From: Clostridiales bacterium
Lineage (GTDB): Bacteria; Bacillota; Clostridia; Acetivibrionales; RGIG10202
NCBI GenBank assembly: GCA_017961515.1
Contig: JAGCXC010000058.1
Span: 25,792-89,791 of the forward strand
Length of the DNA stretch: 64,000 nt
Direction of reading: 5' to 3'
Position 1 is the stretch's first letter, and each line of letters opens with the position of its first letter. The notes under the pieces are model-generated. The model was not told where the DNA came from. It saw only the letters and a program-made list of their open reading frames with translations, and ran no database searches. Below, piece by piece: positions 24,969 through 34,270 of the stretch. The position numbers and the translations under genes are program-made.

Positions 24969-26135
24969 TTACCTCATTCCCATATAAAATAATCCTCCAT
25001 ATAGTGCCAAAAATAAAACTAAGCAAACAATTCTTACATACCATTTATCTTCTTCTGAATATCTAAACATGCCTGCAGCCAAAAATCCTCCAATTAGCCC
25101 GCCTACATGTCCCCATGAATCAATATTAGGTAAAACAAAACCTAACCCCACATTCATTGCTATTACTGCCAAAAAGGATGTCCCAAATAAATTCCTAAAC
25201 AAGATAGGCTTCCTTATACCAAAATACGATAATGCCCCCATTACTCCAAATACCGCGCCAGATGCTCCTAGGCTTAAACTTTCTGATAATGCAAAACTAA
25301 ATATAAATCCACCTATTCCGCTCAACATATATATACCTATAAATTTTAGATTCCCATAAAGTTTTTCACAAACAGGTCCTATTATGGAAAGCGAATAGCA
25401 ATTGGTCATTAAGTGCATTAATCCTCCATGCAAAAATATCGGTGCTACTAATCTAAAGTATTCTCCTTCCCGTATAAGCAAATTATCTTTTATTCCCATA
25501 AGTCTCATAAAATCAATATATTTTATATTACCTAAACTTGTCCTTACCATAGCCAATAGATATATAGTTATATTCAAAGCAATCACTGTACGAACAGTTA
25601 TTGGCCTATGCGTCAAAAGCGTAACCTTATAATCTTCTTGCTTCTTTAAATCTAGCTGCAACAAATTATCCCTATTACCCTCCAGCCACTTATCTGGTTC
25701 TAGATTATCATACAAAACTTCTATTAATCCATAGTCTGGGAAAGCCCTTTCATAACAGCAAGTTATTGTTTGTGTATCAAGCTCCACATGTATTGGTTTA
25801 ATATATTTTCTATGATATCCATCATGCACATGTGACCACTTTATTTTTTCTTTTAGCGCATCAGATATACCTTTTTGTGATATAAATACTTTAAATATTT
25901 TATAATCTGTCGGGCTTTCTACTATTCTGTGCAAATTATTTATTCCCAATACTATTTCTTTTTGTATATCTTCCTCCGTGTAACTATCTAAATCATACAG
26001 CTCTATTAGAGAAAACACCTGTCCCCCATTTCTCACAAATATAATTTTATTATCTTTAAACTCTTTATCTACCAATAAAAAATTTTTTTCCTGTATTAAT
26101 TTTTCTGATACTGCTTGTATATAATTTCTTATCAC
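24969..26135 (-). CDS. Rhomboid family intramembrane serine protease with N-terminal cytosolic domain
   Basis: A 388-aa membrane protease. Residues 1-175 form a soluble N-terminal domain. The rhomboid core follows with about seven helices: HGGLMHLMTNCYSL (about 235), YMLSGIGGFIF, SLGASGAVFGVMGAL with the catalytic Ser (about 292), and NIDSWGHVGGLIGG with the catalytic His (about 340). It resembles Bacillus GluP (YqgP) in layout, but lacks visible TPR repeats. Substrate unknown. The start is GTG at 26135, and the gene is tightly linked to the RluD-like gene. Confidence 0.92.
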   Translation of the reverse strand: MIRNYIQAVSEKLIQEKNFLLVDKEFKDNKIIFVRNGGQVFSLIELYDLDSYTEEDIQKEIVLGINNLHRIVESPTDYKIFKVFISQKGISDALKEKIKWSHVHDGYHRKYIKPIHVELDTQTITCCYERAFPDYGLIEVLYDNLEPDKWLEGNRDNLLQLDLKKQEDYKVTLLTHRPITVRTVIALNITIYLLAMVRTSLGNIKYIDFMRLMGIKDNLLIREGEYFRLVAPIFLHGGLMHLMTNCYSLSIIGPVCEKLYGNLKFIGIYMLSGIGGFIFSFALSESLSLGASGAVFGVMGALSYFGIRKPILFRNLFGTSFLAVIAMNVGLGFVLPNIDSWGHVGGLIGGFLAAGMFRYSEEDKWYVRIVCLVLFLALYGGLFYMGMR

Positions 26136-26141
26136 TTTACT

Positions 26142-26846
26142 TTATTCTCCTCTTCTAATAATTTCTGTCATTTTGAAAAATCTCCACGGTATATATTCAC
26201 TCTTTGGCTCTATACTAAACTGCATCAGAGTCTTTTTTACTGGGTGCATAAAACTTATCTTATATGACCATAACGCAATTTGCTGACCTTTTTGGGAAGT
26301 ACCCACTCCGTATCTTTGATCGCCATATAGCGAAGCACCCATATTTTTAAACTGTACTCGTATTTGATGTGATCTACCCGTTATTAATTTTACCATTACT
26401 AGACTTAAATTATCAACCTCTTTTAAAATTTTATATTCTAAAATTGCTTCTTTAGCTCCTATGGTATCTTCAATCACAACAGATACCATATTAGTTTTTT
26501 TATTTTTCAATAAATAATCTTTTAATATACCTTCTTTTGGTTTTATCTTTCCATTAATCACCGCTAAATAATATTTCTCCATTTCATTGTTTCTTATACA
26601 TGAACTTAATCTTGAAGCCGCTTTAGATGTCTTAGCAAAAAGCATAATCCCCCCAACCGGTCTATCTAATCTATGTACCAAGCCCAAATACACATTACCC
26701 TTCTTGTTATATTTACTTCTTAGATATTCCTTTACTATGAATGTCATGTCAACATCGCCCGTATCATCCTTTTGAGAAGGAACATTACATAACTTCTCCA
26801 CCACTATTATATGATTATCCTCGTAAATTACATTTAAATTCATCAT
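26142..26846 (-). CDS. RluD-like pseudouridine synthase
   Basis: Enzyme converting uridine to pseudouridine in rRNA or tRNA. The catalytic motif GLVHRLDRPVGGIMLFAKT (Asp in HRLDRP, about 56) is intact. TGRSHQIRVQF (about 165) and YGDQRYG (about 180) are also standard for RluA/RluD. The N-terminus lacks an S4 domain, so it is an RluA/YlyB-like short form. ATG 26846 overlaps the stop of the preceding methyltransferase (ATGATGA), indicating translational coupling. Confidence 0.92.
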   Translation of the reverse strand: MMNLNVIYEDNHIIVVEKLCNVPSQKDDTGDVDMTFIVKEYLRSKYNKKGNVYLGLVHRLDRPVGGIMLFAKTSKAASRLSSCIRNNEMEKYYLAVINGKIKPKEGILKDYLLKNKKTNMVSVVIEDTIGAKEAILEYKILKEVDNLSLVMVKLITGRSHQIRVQFKNMGASLYGDQRYGVGTSQKGQQIALWSYKISFMHPVKKTLMQFSIEPKSEYIPWRFFKMTEIIRRGE

Positions 26847-27697
26847 CTCTCCCATCTCCCGTAAATACCACAAGGTAATGCTATCTCAGAAACTGGAAGG
26901 CCTACCTCTCCTACAGAAATTTCTCCTTTAATTTTTTTATTAACTGTAAGCTTTAGTATATTCTCTACAACACTAGGTGCAAAGCCTGTAGTATACGAAT
27001 TAATTAAAAAAAACAATGGCTTGTAAGACAATAAATCAACACATTCTGACACAAACTCAAATAACTTATCTTCTATCTTCCATATCTCGCCTTTTGGGCC
27101 TCTTCCATATGAGGGTGGATCCATTATTATTGCATCATATACATTACCACGCCTCTTCTCCCTTTGAACAAACTTTAAACAATCATCAACTATAAATCTT
27201 ACTGGCCTATCTCCTAGCCCAGACAATTCTAAATTTTCTTTTGCCCAATTAACCATCCCCTTTGATGCATCTACATGGCAAACCTTTGCCCCCTTTGAAG
27301 CAAGTGCCACCGTAGCACCTCCTGTGTACGCAAATAAATTTAATACATTAACAGTTCTGGACTCGTTCTCCACTTTTTTCATCATCCAATCCCAATTGAC
27401 AGCCTGTTCAGGAAAAAGTCCTGTATGCTTAAATCCTGTAGGTTCAACATAAAATTTTAAATTTTTATAACTTATGGGCCATCTTTTAGGAATAGTCGAA
27501 TTATATTCCCAAAAGCCTCCCCCACTTTTACTCCTATGGTAACTCGCATCAGCTCTATCCCACATTTTTTCATTTCCCTTTGGCCATATTATCTGTGGAT
27601 CAGGTCTTCTTAATATAACCTCACCCCATCTCTCAAGTTTTTCACCATCACCAGCATCTATAATTTTATAATCCTTCCAGCCCTTTGCTAATAACAT
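26843..27697 (-). CDS. Class I SAM-dependent methyltransferase (RlmI/RlmK-like)
   Basis: A 284-aa methyltransferase. N-terminal residues include VILRRPDPQIIWP and YHRSKSGGGFWEY. The SAM-binding fold begins at VLNLFAYTGGATVALASKG (about 120), with CHVDASKGMVNWAKEN next and the catalytic motif DAIIMDPPSYGRGPKGE (about 193). The DPPSYGR motif and FAYTGG match the rRNA large-subunit methyltransferases related to RlmI. The exact target base is not determined by sequence alone. It lies 15 bases after PBP1A. Confidence 0.88.
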   Translation of the reverse strand: MLLAKGWKDYKIIDAGDGEKLERWGEVILRRPDPQIIWPKGNEKMWDRADASYHRSKSGGGFWEYNSTIPKRWPISYKNLKFYVEPTGFKHTGLFPEQAVNWDWMMKKVENESRTVNVLNLFAYTGGATVALASKGAKVCHVDASKGMVNWAKENLELSGLGDRPVRFIVDDCLKFVQREKRRGNVYDAIIMDPPSYGRGPKGEIWKIEDKLFEFVSECVDLLSYKPLFFLINSYTTGFAPSVVENILKLTVNKKIKGEISVGEVGLPVSEIALPCGIYGRWER

Positions 27698-27711
27698 ATT
27701 CTAAAATATAC

Positions 27712-30138
27712 CTACCCTTCATCTATCTTATTATCTTTTGCTATATTTTTACTTTCTTTGCTATCTTTGATTAGCTTTTTCTTGTTCCCTTGTATTTTTT
27801 TTATGATAGATCTTTCGATGTTACTTAATACTTCCAAAACTCCTTCGTGTGTTTTACACTTAACAGATGGTGTTTCATATATTCTATCCTTAGGATAAGG
27901 GTCTCCTGGACTCTTAGGAACATATGGTTCTTTTCTTTGTATAAAGACAGACGTCTTAGTTAAATCTTTAGGGCACAAATCATTTGCTAAATAATTCTTA
28001 CCTTCCATATCTTTACTGCTTGTACATATTTTTCTGCTAACATGCACTTCACAGCAATCCTCTTCGCCAGGTTCTGTACCTTCAACAAAAATTTCTTTTG
28101 TAACCATACTACCTCTAGGGTCTTCATAACATAACTCAGTAGGTCTCATACCTGAACATTTGCACACTTCAACCTCTACTATACCAGTCTTTGGTTTATC
28201 AAATGCCTTATCAGGTAAATTTTTATGTATATCTTCCATAACCATATTCCACACTTTAAGTGCTCTACCATATTCAGCTCCAGCTAAAGTAGATCCCTTA
28301 TCATACCCATACCAAGTTGCTGCAACATAATATGGAGTGTAACCCACATACCATTTATCTTTATTGTCACTTGTTGTTCCAGTCTTTCCAGCTGATTGTA
28401 TCTGTCCCTTTTTGATTAATCCATTTGGATATGCTGTACCTCTTTTAGGTACCTCTTGCAATACATTTGTTATAACGTATGCACTTTGAGGTGTGTATAC
28501 GTTTCTTTTTCGTCCCACTTTCTGTATAAGAACTTTATTTTCTTTATCACAAACTTTTGTATAAGTAATAGGTTCATAATAATTCCCCTGGCTTACAAAT
28601 GGCACATATGCCGCTGCCATCTGCAATGGATTTACTCCTTCATTCAATCCACCCATTGCAAGTGAAATATACCTTTCATTACTTCTATCTATATTTACCT
28701 TTCTTAAATAATCTAGTGATTTTTGTACACCCAAATGTTCTTTCCAAACTCTTGCTGCGATTACATTAATAGATCTTCTTACTCCATCGCGTATAGTTGT
28801 TAATCCTCCATAAGTTCTATCATAATTCTTAGGATATAATCCCTTAGATAATCCCATCATGTACACTGGCACATCATCAATTATAGTAGAAGGTGTTATA
28901 ATACCTTCACCTATTGCTGGCCCGTACACTGCTATTGGCTTAAATGTTGAACCTGGCTGTCTCTTCATTAAATTAGACGACGCTCTGTTAAATGGAACAC
29001 CTTGTTTTTTACCTACGCCTCCGGTCAAACCTCGTATTTGCCCATTCTTTGCGTCTAAAACCACCATTGCTGCCTGAGGCTTACCTTTTTTCTCACTAAG
29101 AACTGAAAAATTATTTTCATTCTCAAACACCTTGTCCAAACTTTTTTGAACATTCATATCTATTGTAGTATATATCTTAAGTCCATTATTATATATAGTT
29201 TTTATTGCAATCTCTTCCGAATATCCCTTATTTATAAGATCTTTTTTTAGATCCAATATAACCTGATCTACAAAATAAGGTTGTACTTCCTTATTAAAAA
29301 CATTACTGTTTTTCTCTACAAATTTTACATCTTCTTTTTTTGCCTCTTCATATTCCTCTTTAGTTATAAAGTTTAAATCTAACATCTCTCTTAATATTAT
29401 CTTTTGACGCTTCAAGTTATTTTCCTTACCATTTTGGGTAAATGGATCATAAACACTAGGTAAATTAGTTATACCCGCAAGACACGCCGATTGTGCAAGC
29501 GTTAGCTCTGACACAGGTTTACCAAAATACATTTTAGATGCTGCTTGAACTCCATAACAATTTTCTCCCATGTATATCAAATTCATATACACTTCAAGTA
29601 TTTCATCTTTTGTGAGTTTCTTTTCTAGCTTAATAGCTCTCCATTGCTCCTGAACTTTTCTTTTTATGGAACGTTCATTATCTCCTGTTACGTTTTTCAC
29701 AACCTGCTGAGTTATTGTACTTCCTCCATAAGAACCTCCACCGGGCTTTATATAACTTATAACTGCCCCTGCTATTCTTTTTAAGTCAATTCCATTATGT
29801 TTATAGAATCTCTTATCCTCTATTGCAACAAACGCATCCTTTAAATGTTTAGGGATTTGTTTCATATCAACCATTTCTCTGTTCTTTTCTCCCTTTAATG
29901 ACATGACAAAGTTTCCTCTGCTATCATATATAGCTGACGTAAATCCTTTTAGTATTAATGTATCTGGGCTAATAGCTTCAGTAGATTTTAATATTCCTAA
30001 CAGGCCACCAAGTAAAATACTGCCAACTGTTATTGATAATGTTATAAAAAACACTGTTAATATCTTAATCACTCGAAACACATAACTTTTTACATATGAC
30101 GGCGAACTTTTTTTATTAGCTTTTATCTTCTTTGCCAT
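27712..30138 (-). CDS. Penicillin-binding protein 1A, bifunctional
   Basis: Class A PBP of 808 aa that polymerises and cross-links peptidoglycan. An N-terminal membrane helix (about 20-45) is followed by the GT51 domain with EDKRFYKHNGIDLKRI (about 107) and GGSTITQQVVKN. The transpeptidase domain has RQPGSTFKPIAVYG (STFK, about 398), a SIN motif in GVRRSINVIAARV, and GKTGTTSDNKDKWYVGYTP (KTG, about 582). The C-terminal tail is cysteine-rich (CKCSGMRP, EDCCEVHV) and ends in a lysine-rich stretch, as in clostridial PBP1A. It has its own strong promoter. Confidence 0.96.
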   Translation of the reverse strand: MAKKIKANKKSSPSYVKSYVFRVIKILTVFFITLSITVGSILLGGLLGILKSTEAISPDTLILKGFTSAIYDSRGNFVMSLKGEKNREMVDMKQIPKHLKDAFVAIEDKRFYKHNGIDLKRIAGAVISYIKPGGGSYGGSTITQQVVKNVTGDNERSIKRKVQEQWRAIKLEKKLTKDEILEVYMNLIYMGENCYGVQAASKMYFGKPVSELTLAQSACLAGITNLPSVYDPFTQNGKENNLKRQKIILREMLDLNFITKEEYEEAKKEDVKFVEKNSNVFNKEVQPYFVDQVILDLKKDLINKGYSEEIAIKTIYNNGLKIYTTIDMNVQKSLDKVFENENNFSVLSEKKGKPQAAMVVLDAKNGQIRGLTGGVGKKQGVPFNRASSNLMKRQPGSTFKPIAVYGPAIGEGIITPSTIIDDVPVYMMGLSKGLYPKNYDRTYGGLTTIRDGVRRSINVIAARVWKEHLGVQKSLDYLRKVNIDRSNERYISLAMGGLNEGVNPLQMAAAYVPFVSQGNYYEPITYTKVCDKENKVLIQKVGRKRNVYTPQSAYVITNVLQEVPKRGTAYPNGLIKKGQIQSAGKTGTTSDNKDKWYVGYTPYYVAATWYGYDKGSTLAGAEYGRALKVWNMVMEDIHKNLPDKAFDKPKTGIVEVEVCKCSGMRPTELCYEDPRGSMVTKEIFVEGTEPGEEDCCEVHVSRKICTSSKDMEGKNYLANDLCPKDLTKTSVFIQRKEPYVPKSPGDPYPKDRIYETPSVKCKTHEGVLEVLSNIERSIIKKIQGNKKKLIKDSKESKNIAKDNKIDEG

Positions 30139-30196
30139 AAAACCCCTCCTAAACTTCCATCTTTCAAAAACTTATTGCCTAAAAAAAGCACATTTA

Positions 30197-30225
30197 ATTA
30201 TACAACTAATTTCAATTATTATCAA
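30197..30225 (-). promoter_or_regulatory. Sigma-A promoter of the PBP1A operon
   Basis: Minus-strand TTGATA (30220-30225), 17 bases, TATAAT (30197-30202), about 60 bases before the start codon. It lies between the end of the ankyrin gene and PBP1A. Confidence 0.75.
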
Positions 30226-30259
30226 TAGTTATTATTACAAAGCAAGGCTCAATAACAAC

Positions 30260-33052
30260 TTAACCTAATTCTTTCTCTTTGTTCCCAACTTTTCTTTTTT
30301 TTCGTAATGTTTTTTCTTTAGGTATCTTAATTTTCCTTTTAGAAAACCTTTTTTTACATTTTGCTTCTTCTAACATTTTTATCACTTCCAGTGGCATTCC
30401 TCTTTTAATTGCAACTGTTAATGGTGTTTCTCCATCTTCATTCATTTGTTTTGCATCCGCTCCATTATCTACTAATTCCTTTATTATCTCAGAAGATACG
30501 TTATCTAATATTGCATACATAAGTGGCCCGCATCCATTATCTGCACACTTATTAACATCAGCTCCTAGATACAGCAATAAATTTATTACATCAACTGACG
30601 ATTTGTTGAATATCGCATACATAAGTGCGGTATTTCCTTCATTATCTTCTTCATCAATTCTAGCTCCCACGTCTATTAGCGCTTTTATCACTTTAATAGA
30701 GCCTCTATTTCTTATTGCGTACATAAGTGGTGTTACACCTTCAATATCCCTCAAATTAACATTTGCACCTCTACTTAATAGCATTTCTATGCAACCTGAT
30801 GACATTTTATTAATAAGTGCGTGCATAAGTGGTGTCCTTCCATTTTTATCTACTGTATTAACTTTAAACCCTGTATCTAATAACGCTTTTATAACTCCAA
30901 CTGAAGCTCCTCTTTCAATGGCGTACATCAACAAAGTAACTTTCCTCTCCCCTATGTAAACTCCGTCTATTCTCATTATATTGCTTAATAGTTTCTTCGT
31001 AATTCTTATGGATAGCATATTTTTAATTGCATACATAATTGCATCCCATCCATTTTTGTCTACTGCATTTACGTCTGCCCCACTATCTATTAATTCCTCT
31101 ATTACTTCATCAGAAGCTCTATTTAAAATTGCATACATAAGTGGTGTCTTTCCATCTGCATCCCCTCCATTCACTCTTGCACCCATTCTTATTAACAATT
31201 TTATTATTTCTACCGACACTCCTCTTTCAATTGTACACATTAACAACGTTTTTCCTTTTGCAAAAACTAGGTCTACATCTGCTCCATATTTTACTAGTCT
31301 CTCTATAATTTTTACAGATGCTCTCCTCTTAATTGCGTAAGCGAGCGGAGTCCACCCCCTATTATCTTCAGCATTAACATCAGCACCTCTATATAATAAT
31401 TCATATTTTATATCATCAGTGGCCCCTTTACAAATCGCGCACGTAATAGGGGTTATCCCGTTAATGTCTCCATCATTAACTCTTGCTCCTCCTGCCAATA
31501 ACAATTGTATAACTTGCAATGGAGCTTCTTTTTCTATTGCAGCTATCAACAACGTTTTTCTATCCATAAACTCTACATTTGTATTAGCGCCACATTTTAT
31601 TAATCCTTCTATAATTCTAAAGGATACTTTATTTTCAATTGCGTACATAAGGGGCGTCCATCCTTTATTATCTATTATATTGACATTTGCTCCTCTGCAT
31701 AGTAATTCTTCTACTACATCATCACATGATCGGCTAATAATTGCATGTATGAGTGCAGTACGCCCAGTACCATCTGCTATATTAACATTAGCTCCACTCC
31801 TTAATAATACTCTTATTAATCTAACGGGAGAACTTTTTTTTATTGCATACATCAACAATGTTTTTTTATTTACATCAATTATATTCACATTCGCTCCATA
31901 TCTGACTAACTCCTCTATAACTCTAGTTGATGTGCTTTTTTCGACTGCATACATAAGTGGTGTCCATTCTCTGTTATCTAATGAATTTAAATCTGATCCT
32001 TCGTATATTAGTGTCTTTATTATATCATCAGATAGGCCATTAATAATCGCATTTACAAGAGGAATCCTGCCATTATTATCTTTATCACTTATATTCATTC
32101 CTCCATATGATAATATTCTTATTATATCAATAGGTAATTTCCTCCTAATTGCGACTTCAAGCGGTGTGACAAGATCTTTTGACGTCGCTACGTCTTCTAT
32201 CTGTACGTAATTTAACAAAAATCTTATTGTATCCTCATCTGCCATGTTACAAACCTTCACCAAAAAGCTCTTATCTTCTTTTCGAATCGATGCAAGTAAA
32301 CGATTTATTTCTTCTTCTGGTAATATATCATATCTTTTGCTATTTGCTATATAATTCATTACACTAATTTCATTTTCCATAGCAAGCTTTCTTACTGTAT
32401 CTTCTTTTAATATTTCATAACTTTTATTTTTTATAATACTATCAATTATCTCAAATATTTTTATCTTGCAGTCAAGTGAATCTAATATATATTCATTTAG
32501 CTCTTTTATCTCTTCTTCTAACTTTACGTCATGTATCAATTCTCTTATTTCTACTATATCTTTATTTTTTATCAATTTCCCCTTTTTAAACCTAACAAAA
32601 CCACTGTACCGTAATATCTCTTTTAATGCAACATACCTTGGTTTGCAATCTTTTGTCATAACATAATCCATCATAAACTTATATGCATTTTGCTCTACTT
32701 TATTTGCATGTAGATAATCATTTATCCAGTTTTTTAAAATTTTATAATTCTCCTCTTTTGCTAATTCATTATATAATATTTGTCTTGCCCCATTATATAT
32801 TACTACATCTTTATCAATTTTATTTACAAATGTTGTAAATGTTTCTTTAGTTTTTCGTAAACGTAAAAATTTACTTTTCGCATTATCTTCAAACTCTTTC
32901 CTTGCTTTAGTAAATATAGTTTTTATTAAATCCTCTAACGTATCTTTTTTGTCATTAGAACTATTTTTAATCTTCTCCGTAAGCTTTATTCCTATACAGC
33001 GTTCATCTTTTAATGTTACTTGGAATTTTTTCAGAATATCCTTTTTCATCAT
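30260..33052 (-). CDS. Large ankyrin-repeat protein with 18 tandem repeats
   Basis: A 930-aa protein. Residues 1 to about 295 form a helical, lysine-rich N-terminal region with no recognised domain. From about 296 to 900 there are 18 consecutive ankyrin repeats of 34 aa, with the classic pattern TPLMYAI at the start, a V/I-I-EELL helix and GANVN at the turn. Repeat 12 is degenerate and two residues longer. The last 27 residues are strongly basic. Ankyrin arrays bind other proteins and have no catalysis of their own. No signal peptide is present. Its own promoter lies at 33099-33126. The repeats show a three-repeat super-period (see findings). The binding partner is unknown. Confidence 0.95.
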   Translation of the reverse strand: MMKKDILKKFQVTLKDERCIGIKLTEKIKNSSNDKKDTLEDLIKTIFTKARKEFEDNAKSKFLRLRKTKETFTTFVNKIDKDVVIYNGARQILYNELAKEENYKILKNWINDYLHANKVEQNAYKFMMDYVMTKDCKPRYVALKEILRYSGFVRFKKGKLIKNKDIVEIRELIHDVKLEEEIKELNEYILDSLDCKIKIFEIIDSIIKNKSYEILKEDTVRKLAMENEISVMNYIANSKRYDILPEEEINRLLASIRKEDKSFLVKVCNMADEDTIRFLLNYVQIEDVATSKDLVTPLEVAIRRKLPIDIIRILSYGGMNISDKDNNGRIPLVNAIINGLSDDIIKTLIYEGSDLNSLDNREWTPLMYAVEKSTSTRVIEELVRYGANVNIIDVNKKTLLMYAIKKSSPVRLIRVLLRSGANVNIADGTGRTALIHAIISRSCDDVVEELLCRGANVNIIDNKGWTPLMYAIENKVSFRIIEGLIKCGANTNVEFMDRKTLLIAAIEKEAPLQVIQLLLAGGARVNDGDINGITPITCAICKGATDDIKYELLYRGADVNAEDNRGWTPLAYAIKRRASVKIIERLVKYGADVDLVFAKGKTLLMCTIERGVSVEIIKLLIRMGARVNGGDADGKTPLMYAILNRASDEVIEELIDSGADVNAVDKNGWDAIMYAIKNMLSIRITKKLLSNIMRIDGVYIGERKVTLLMYAIERGASVGVIKALLDTGFKVNTVDKNGRTPLMHALINKMSSGCIEMLLSRGANVNLRDIEGVTPLMYAIRNRGSIKVIKALIDVGARIDEEDNEGNTALMYAIFNKSSVDVINLLLYLGADVNKCADNGCGPLMYAILDNVSSEIIKELVDNGADAKQMNEDGETPLTVAIKRGMPLEVIKMLEEAKCKKRFSKRKIKIPKEKTLRKKRKVGNKEKELG

Positions 33053-33098
33053 ACCGTTCCTCTTTCTCCTTTTTTTATCATAATTGTGTCGCTATACC

Positions 33099-33126
33099 AG
33101 TATACATCATTTTTTTAAATATGCAA
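33099..33126 (-). promoter_or_regulatory. Promoter of the ankyrin-repeat gene
   Basis: Minus-strand TTGCAT (33121-33126), 16 bases, TATACT (33099-33104), about 47 bases before the start; a Shine-Dalgarno-like AAAGGAG and GAGG lie in between. Confidence 0.5.
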
Positions 33127-33167
33127 TATCTATTGCAATAATTGACATATCTTATGTAATTTCCCCC

Positions 33168-33196
33168 TTGTATAAATGTCAAAATAATGCTATACT
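33168..33196 (+). promoter_or_regulatory. Promoter of the ferredoxin gene
   Basis: TTGTAT (33168-33173), 17 bases, TATACT (33191-33196), about 60 bases before the ATG. Confidence 0.5.
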
Positions 33197-33257
33197 TGAT
33201 GTCGACAAACTTTCTCATTTGTAAGTTTGCAGAATTTTAGTGGAGGAGGTTTTACAT

Positions 33258-33428
33258 ATGGCATACTTTATAACTGAGAATTGTGTAAGTTGTGGCGCTT
33301 GTGAGGGCGAGTGTCCTGTATCATGCATAAGCCAAGGTGAAGATAGATTCGTTATTGATCCTAATCAATGTATTGAATGCGGAGCTTGTTCTAACATATG
33401 TCCTGTTGGTGCTCCTACGCAACAATAA
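33258..33428 (+). CDS. 2[4Fe-4S] ferredoxin
   Basis: A 56-aa clostridial-type ferredoxin carrying two [4Fe-4S] clusters. Both motifs are complete: CVSCGACEGECPVSC in the first half and CIECGACSNICPVG in the second. The start is ATG 33258, seven bases after GGAGGAGG; an in-frame GTG at 33240 lies in the Shine-Dalgarno. It is a likely electron carrier for pyruvate oxidation and for the hydrogenase at 44-49 kb. It has its own promoter and a strong terminator. Confidence 0.96.
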   Translation: MAYFITENCVSCGACEGECPVSCISQGEDRFVIDPNQCIECGACSNICPVGAPTQQ

Positions 33429-33445
33429 TAGTTAACTTGTTTTTC

Positions 33446-33485
33446 CCTCTGGCGAGAAATGCAGTTCTCCTCGCCAGAGGTTTTT
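33446..33485 (+). terminator. Strong terminator after the ferredoxin gene
   Basis: CCTCTGGCGAG (33446-33456) and CTCGCCAGAGG (33470-33480) form a perfect 11-bp stem followed by TTTTT. Confidence 0.92.
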
Positions 33486-33506
33486 ATTAAGAGGAGGTAT
33501 TTTTAC

Positions 33507-34226
33507 GTGAAAGAAATTGCATTAACTTTTAAATTTTCTAAAAGTCAACCTGATATTTTTTTTGAGAAATTAGGAATGTTATACTTAAATTTATACAAAG
33601 AATCCCTACGTATATTTAATCCACAAAAAATATTTGATCTAGAAGAATTAGACGAATTCCAAAAGATTTTAATTACATATAAGAAAAATATTAAAGTAGG
33701 ATCTGAAAACCCAGCTTTTTTAGCTAAAAAAGTACTCGATTTTCACAATACAACAAACGTAACTTCTATTCAAGAAAGTGAAACCGGTTATGCATTATCT
33801 TTTAAAAAAAGTGCTGGTAATTGCACCACTTTTTTTTCTAAAGAATATTTCTTTAATAAAAGATTCTATTCGCTTACACTTGATACACTGTGGAAGGAAA
33901 TAACTAATTTAACATTGAAGTATTATATGGGGGTTCCTACTACTACAAAATTTAGTATACCAACCAATACGTTAAATTATATTGTAGATTATACTAATGT
34001 CGTTGAATCTTCAACTAAAGATATTGCAAATCTACTTTACAAATACAATGAAATGATTGATAATGTAAAAGTCATACTATCCACATCTACAAAAATCAAT
34101 GCTCAAAAGCCTAAAGAAATTTTGGGTGAAATTTCAATTAATGTCCAAAAGAAAGTTCGTGACATTATCCGGCAAAAAATTTGTCATAGAATTCCCGATG
34201 CTATAAGAGCGTCTCGTCAATTGTAA
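33507..34226 (+). CDS. Hypothetical protein, 239 aa
   Basis: Not recognised. GTG at 33507 is the best start because GAGGAGG lies eight bases before it. An in-frame ATG at 33459 lies inside the ferredoxin terminator. The protein is rich in lysine, phenylalanine and threonine with no signal peptide. It looks mixed alpha/beta in the first 150 residues (KEIALTFKFSKSQPDIFFEK, then SETGYALSFKKSAGNCTTFF) and helical in the last 90 (STKDIANLLYKYNEMIDNVK). It sits 22 bases after the ferredoxin terminator and may depend on read-through, since no separate promoter is seen. Confidence 0.7.
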   Translation: MKEIALTFKFSKSQPDIFFEKLGMLYLNLYKESLRIFNPQKIFDLEELDEFQKILITYKKNIKVGSENPAFLAKKVLDFHNTTNVTSIQESETGYALSFKKSAGNCTTFFSKEYFFNKRFYSLTLDTLWKEITNLTLKYYMGVPTTTKFSIPTNTLNYIVDYTNVVESSTKDIANLLYKYNEMIDNVKVILSTSTKINAQKPKEILGEISINVQKKVRDIIRQKICHRIPDAIRASRQL

Positions 34227-34233
34227 AAACACA

Positions 34234-34259
34234 AAGATAGCCCCTTTTAAGGCTATCTT
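34234..34259. terminator. Bidirectional terminator
   Basis: AAGATAGCC (34234-34242) and GGCTATCTT (34251-34259), with ATTATTT on one side and TGTGTTTTTAC on the minus-strand side. It separates the 239-aa gene and dut. Confidence 0.75.
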
Positions 34260-34270
34260 ATTATTTAGAA

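Noticed and set aside
31419..32210. Long open frame opposite the ankyrin gene (about 260 codons)
   Set aside because: It arises from the periodic codon pattern of the repeats on the other strand and has no Shine-Dalgarno or recognisable product.
33459..33506. In-frame ATG extending the 239-aa hypothetical by 16 residues
   Set aside because: It starts inside the stem of the ferredoxin terminator and lacks a Shine-Dalgarno, whereas GTG 33507 has a strong one.
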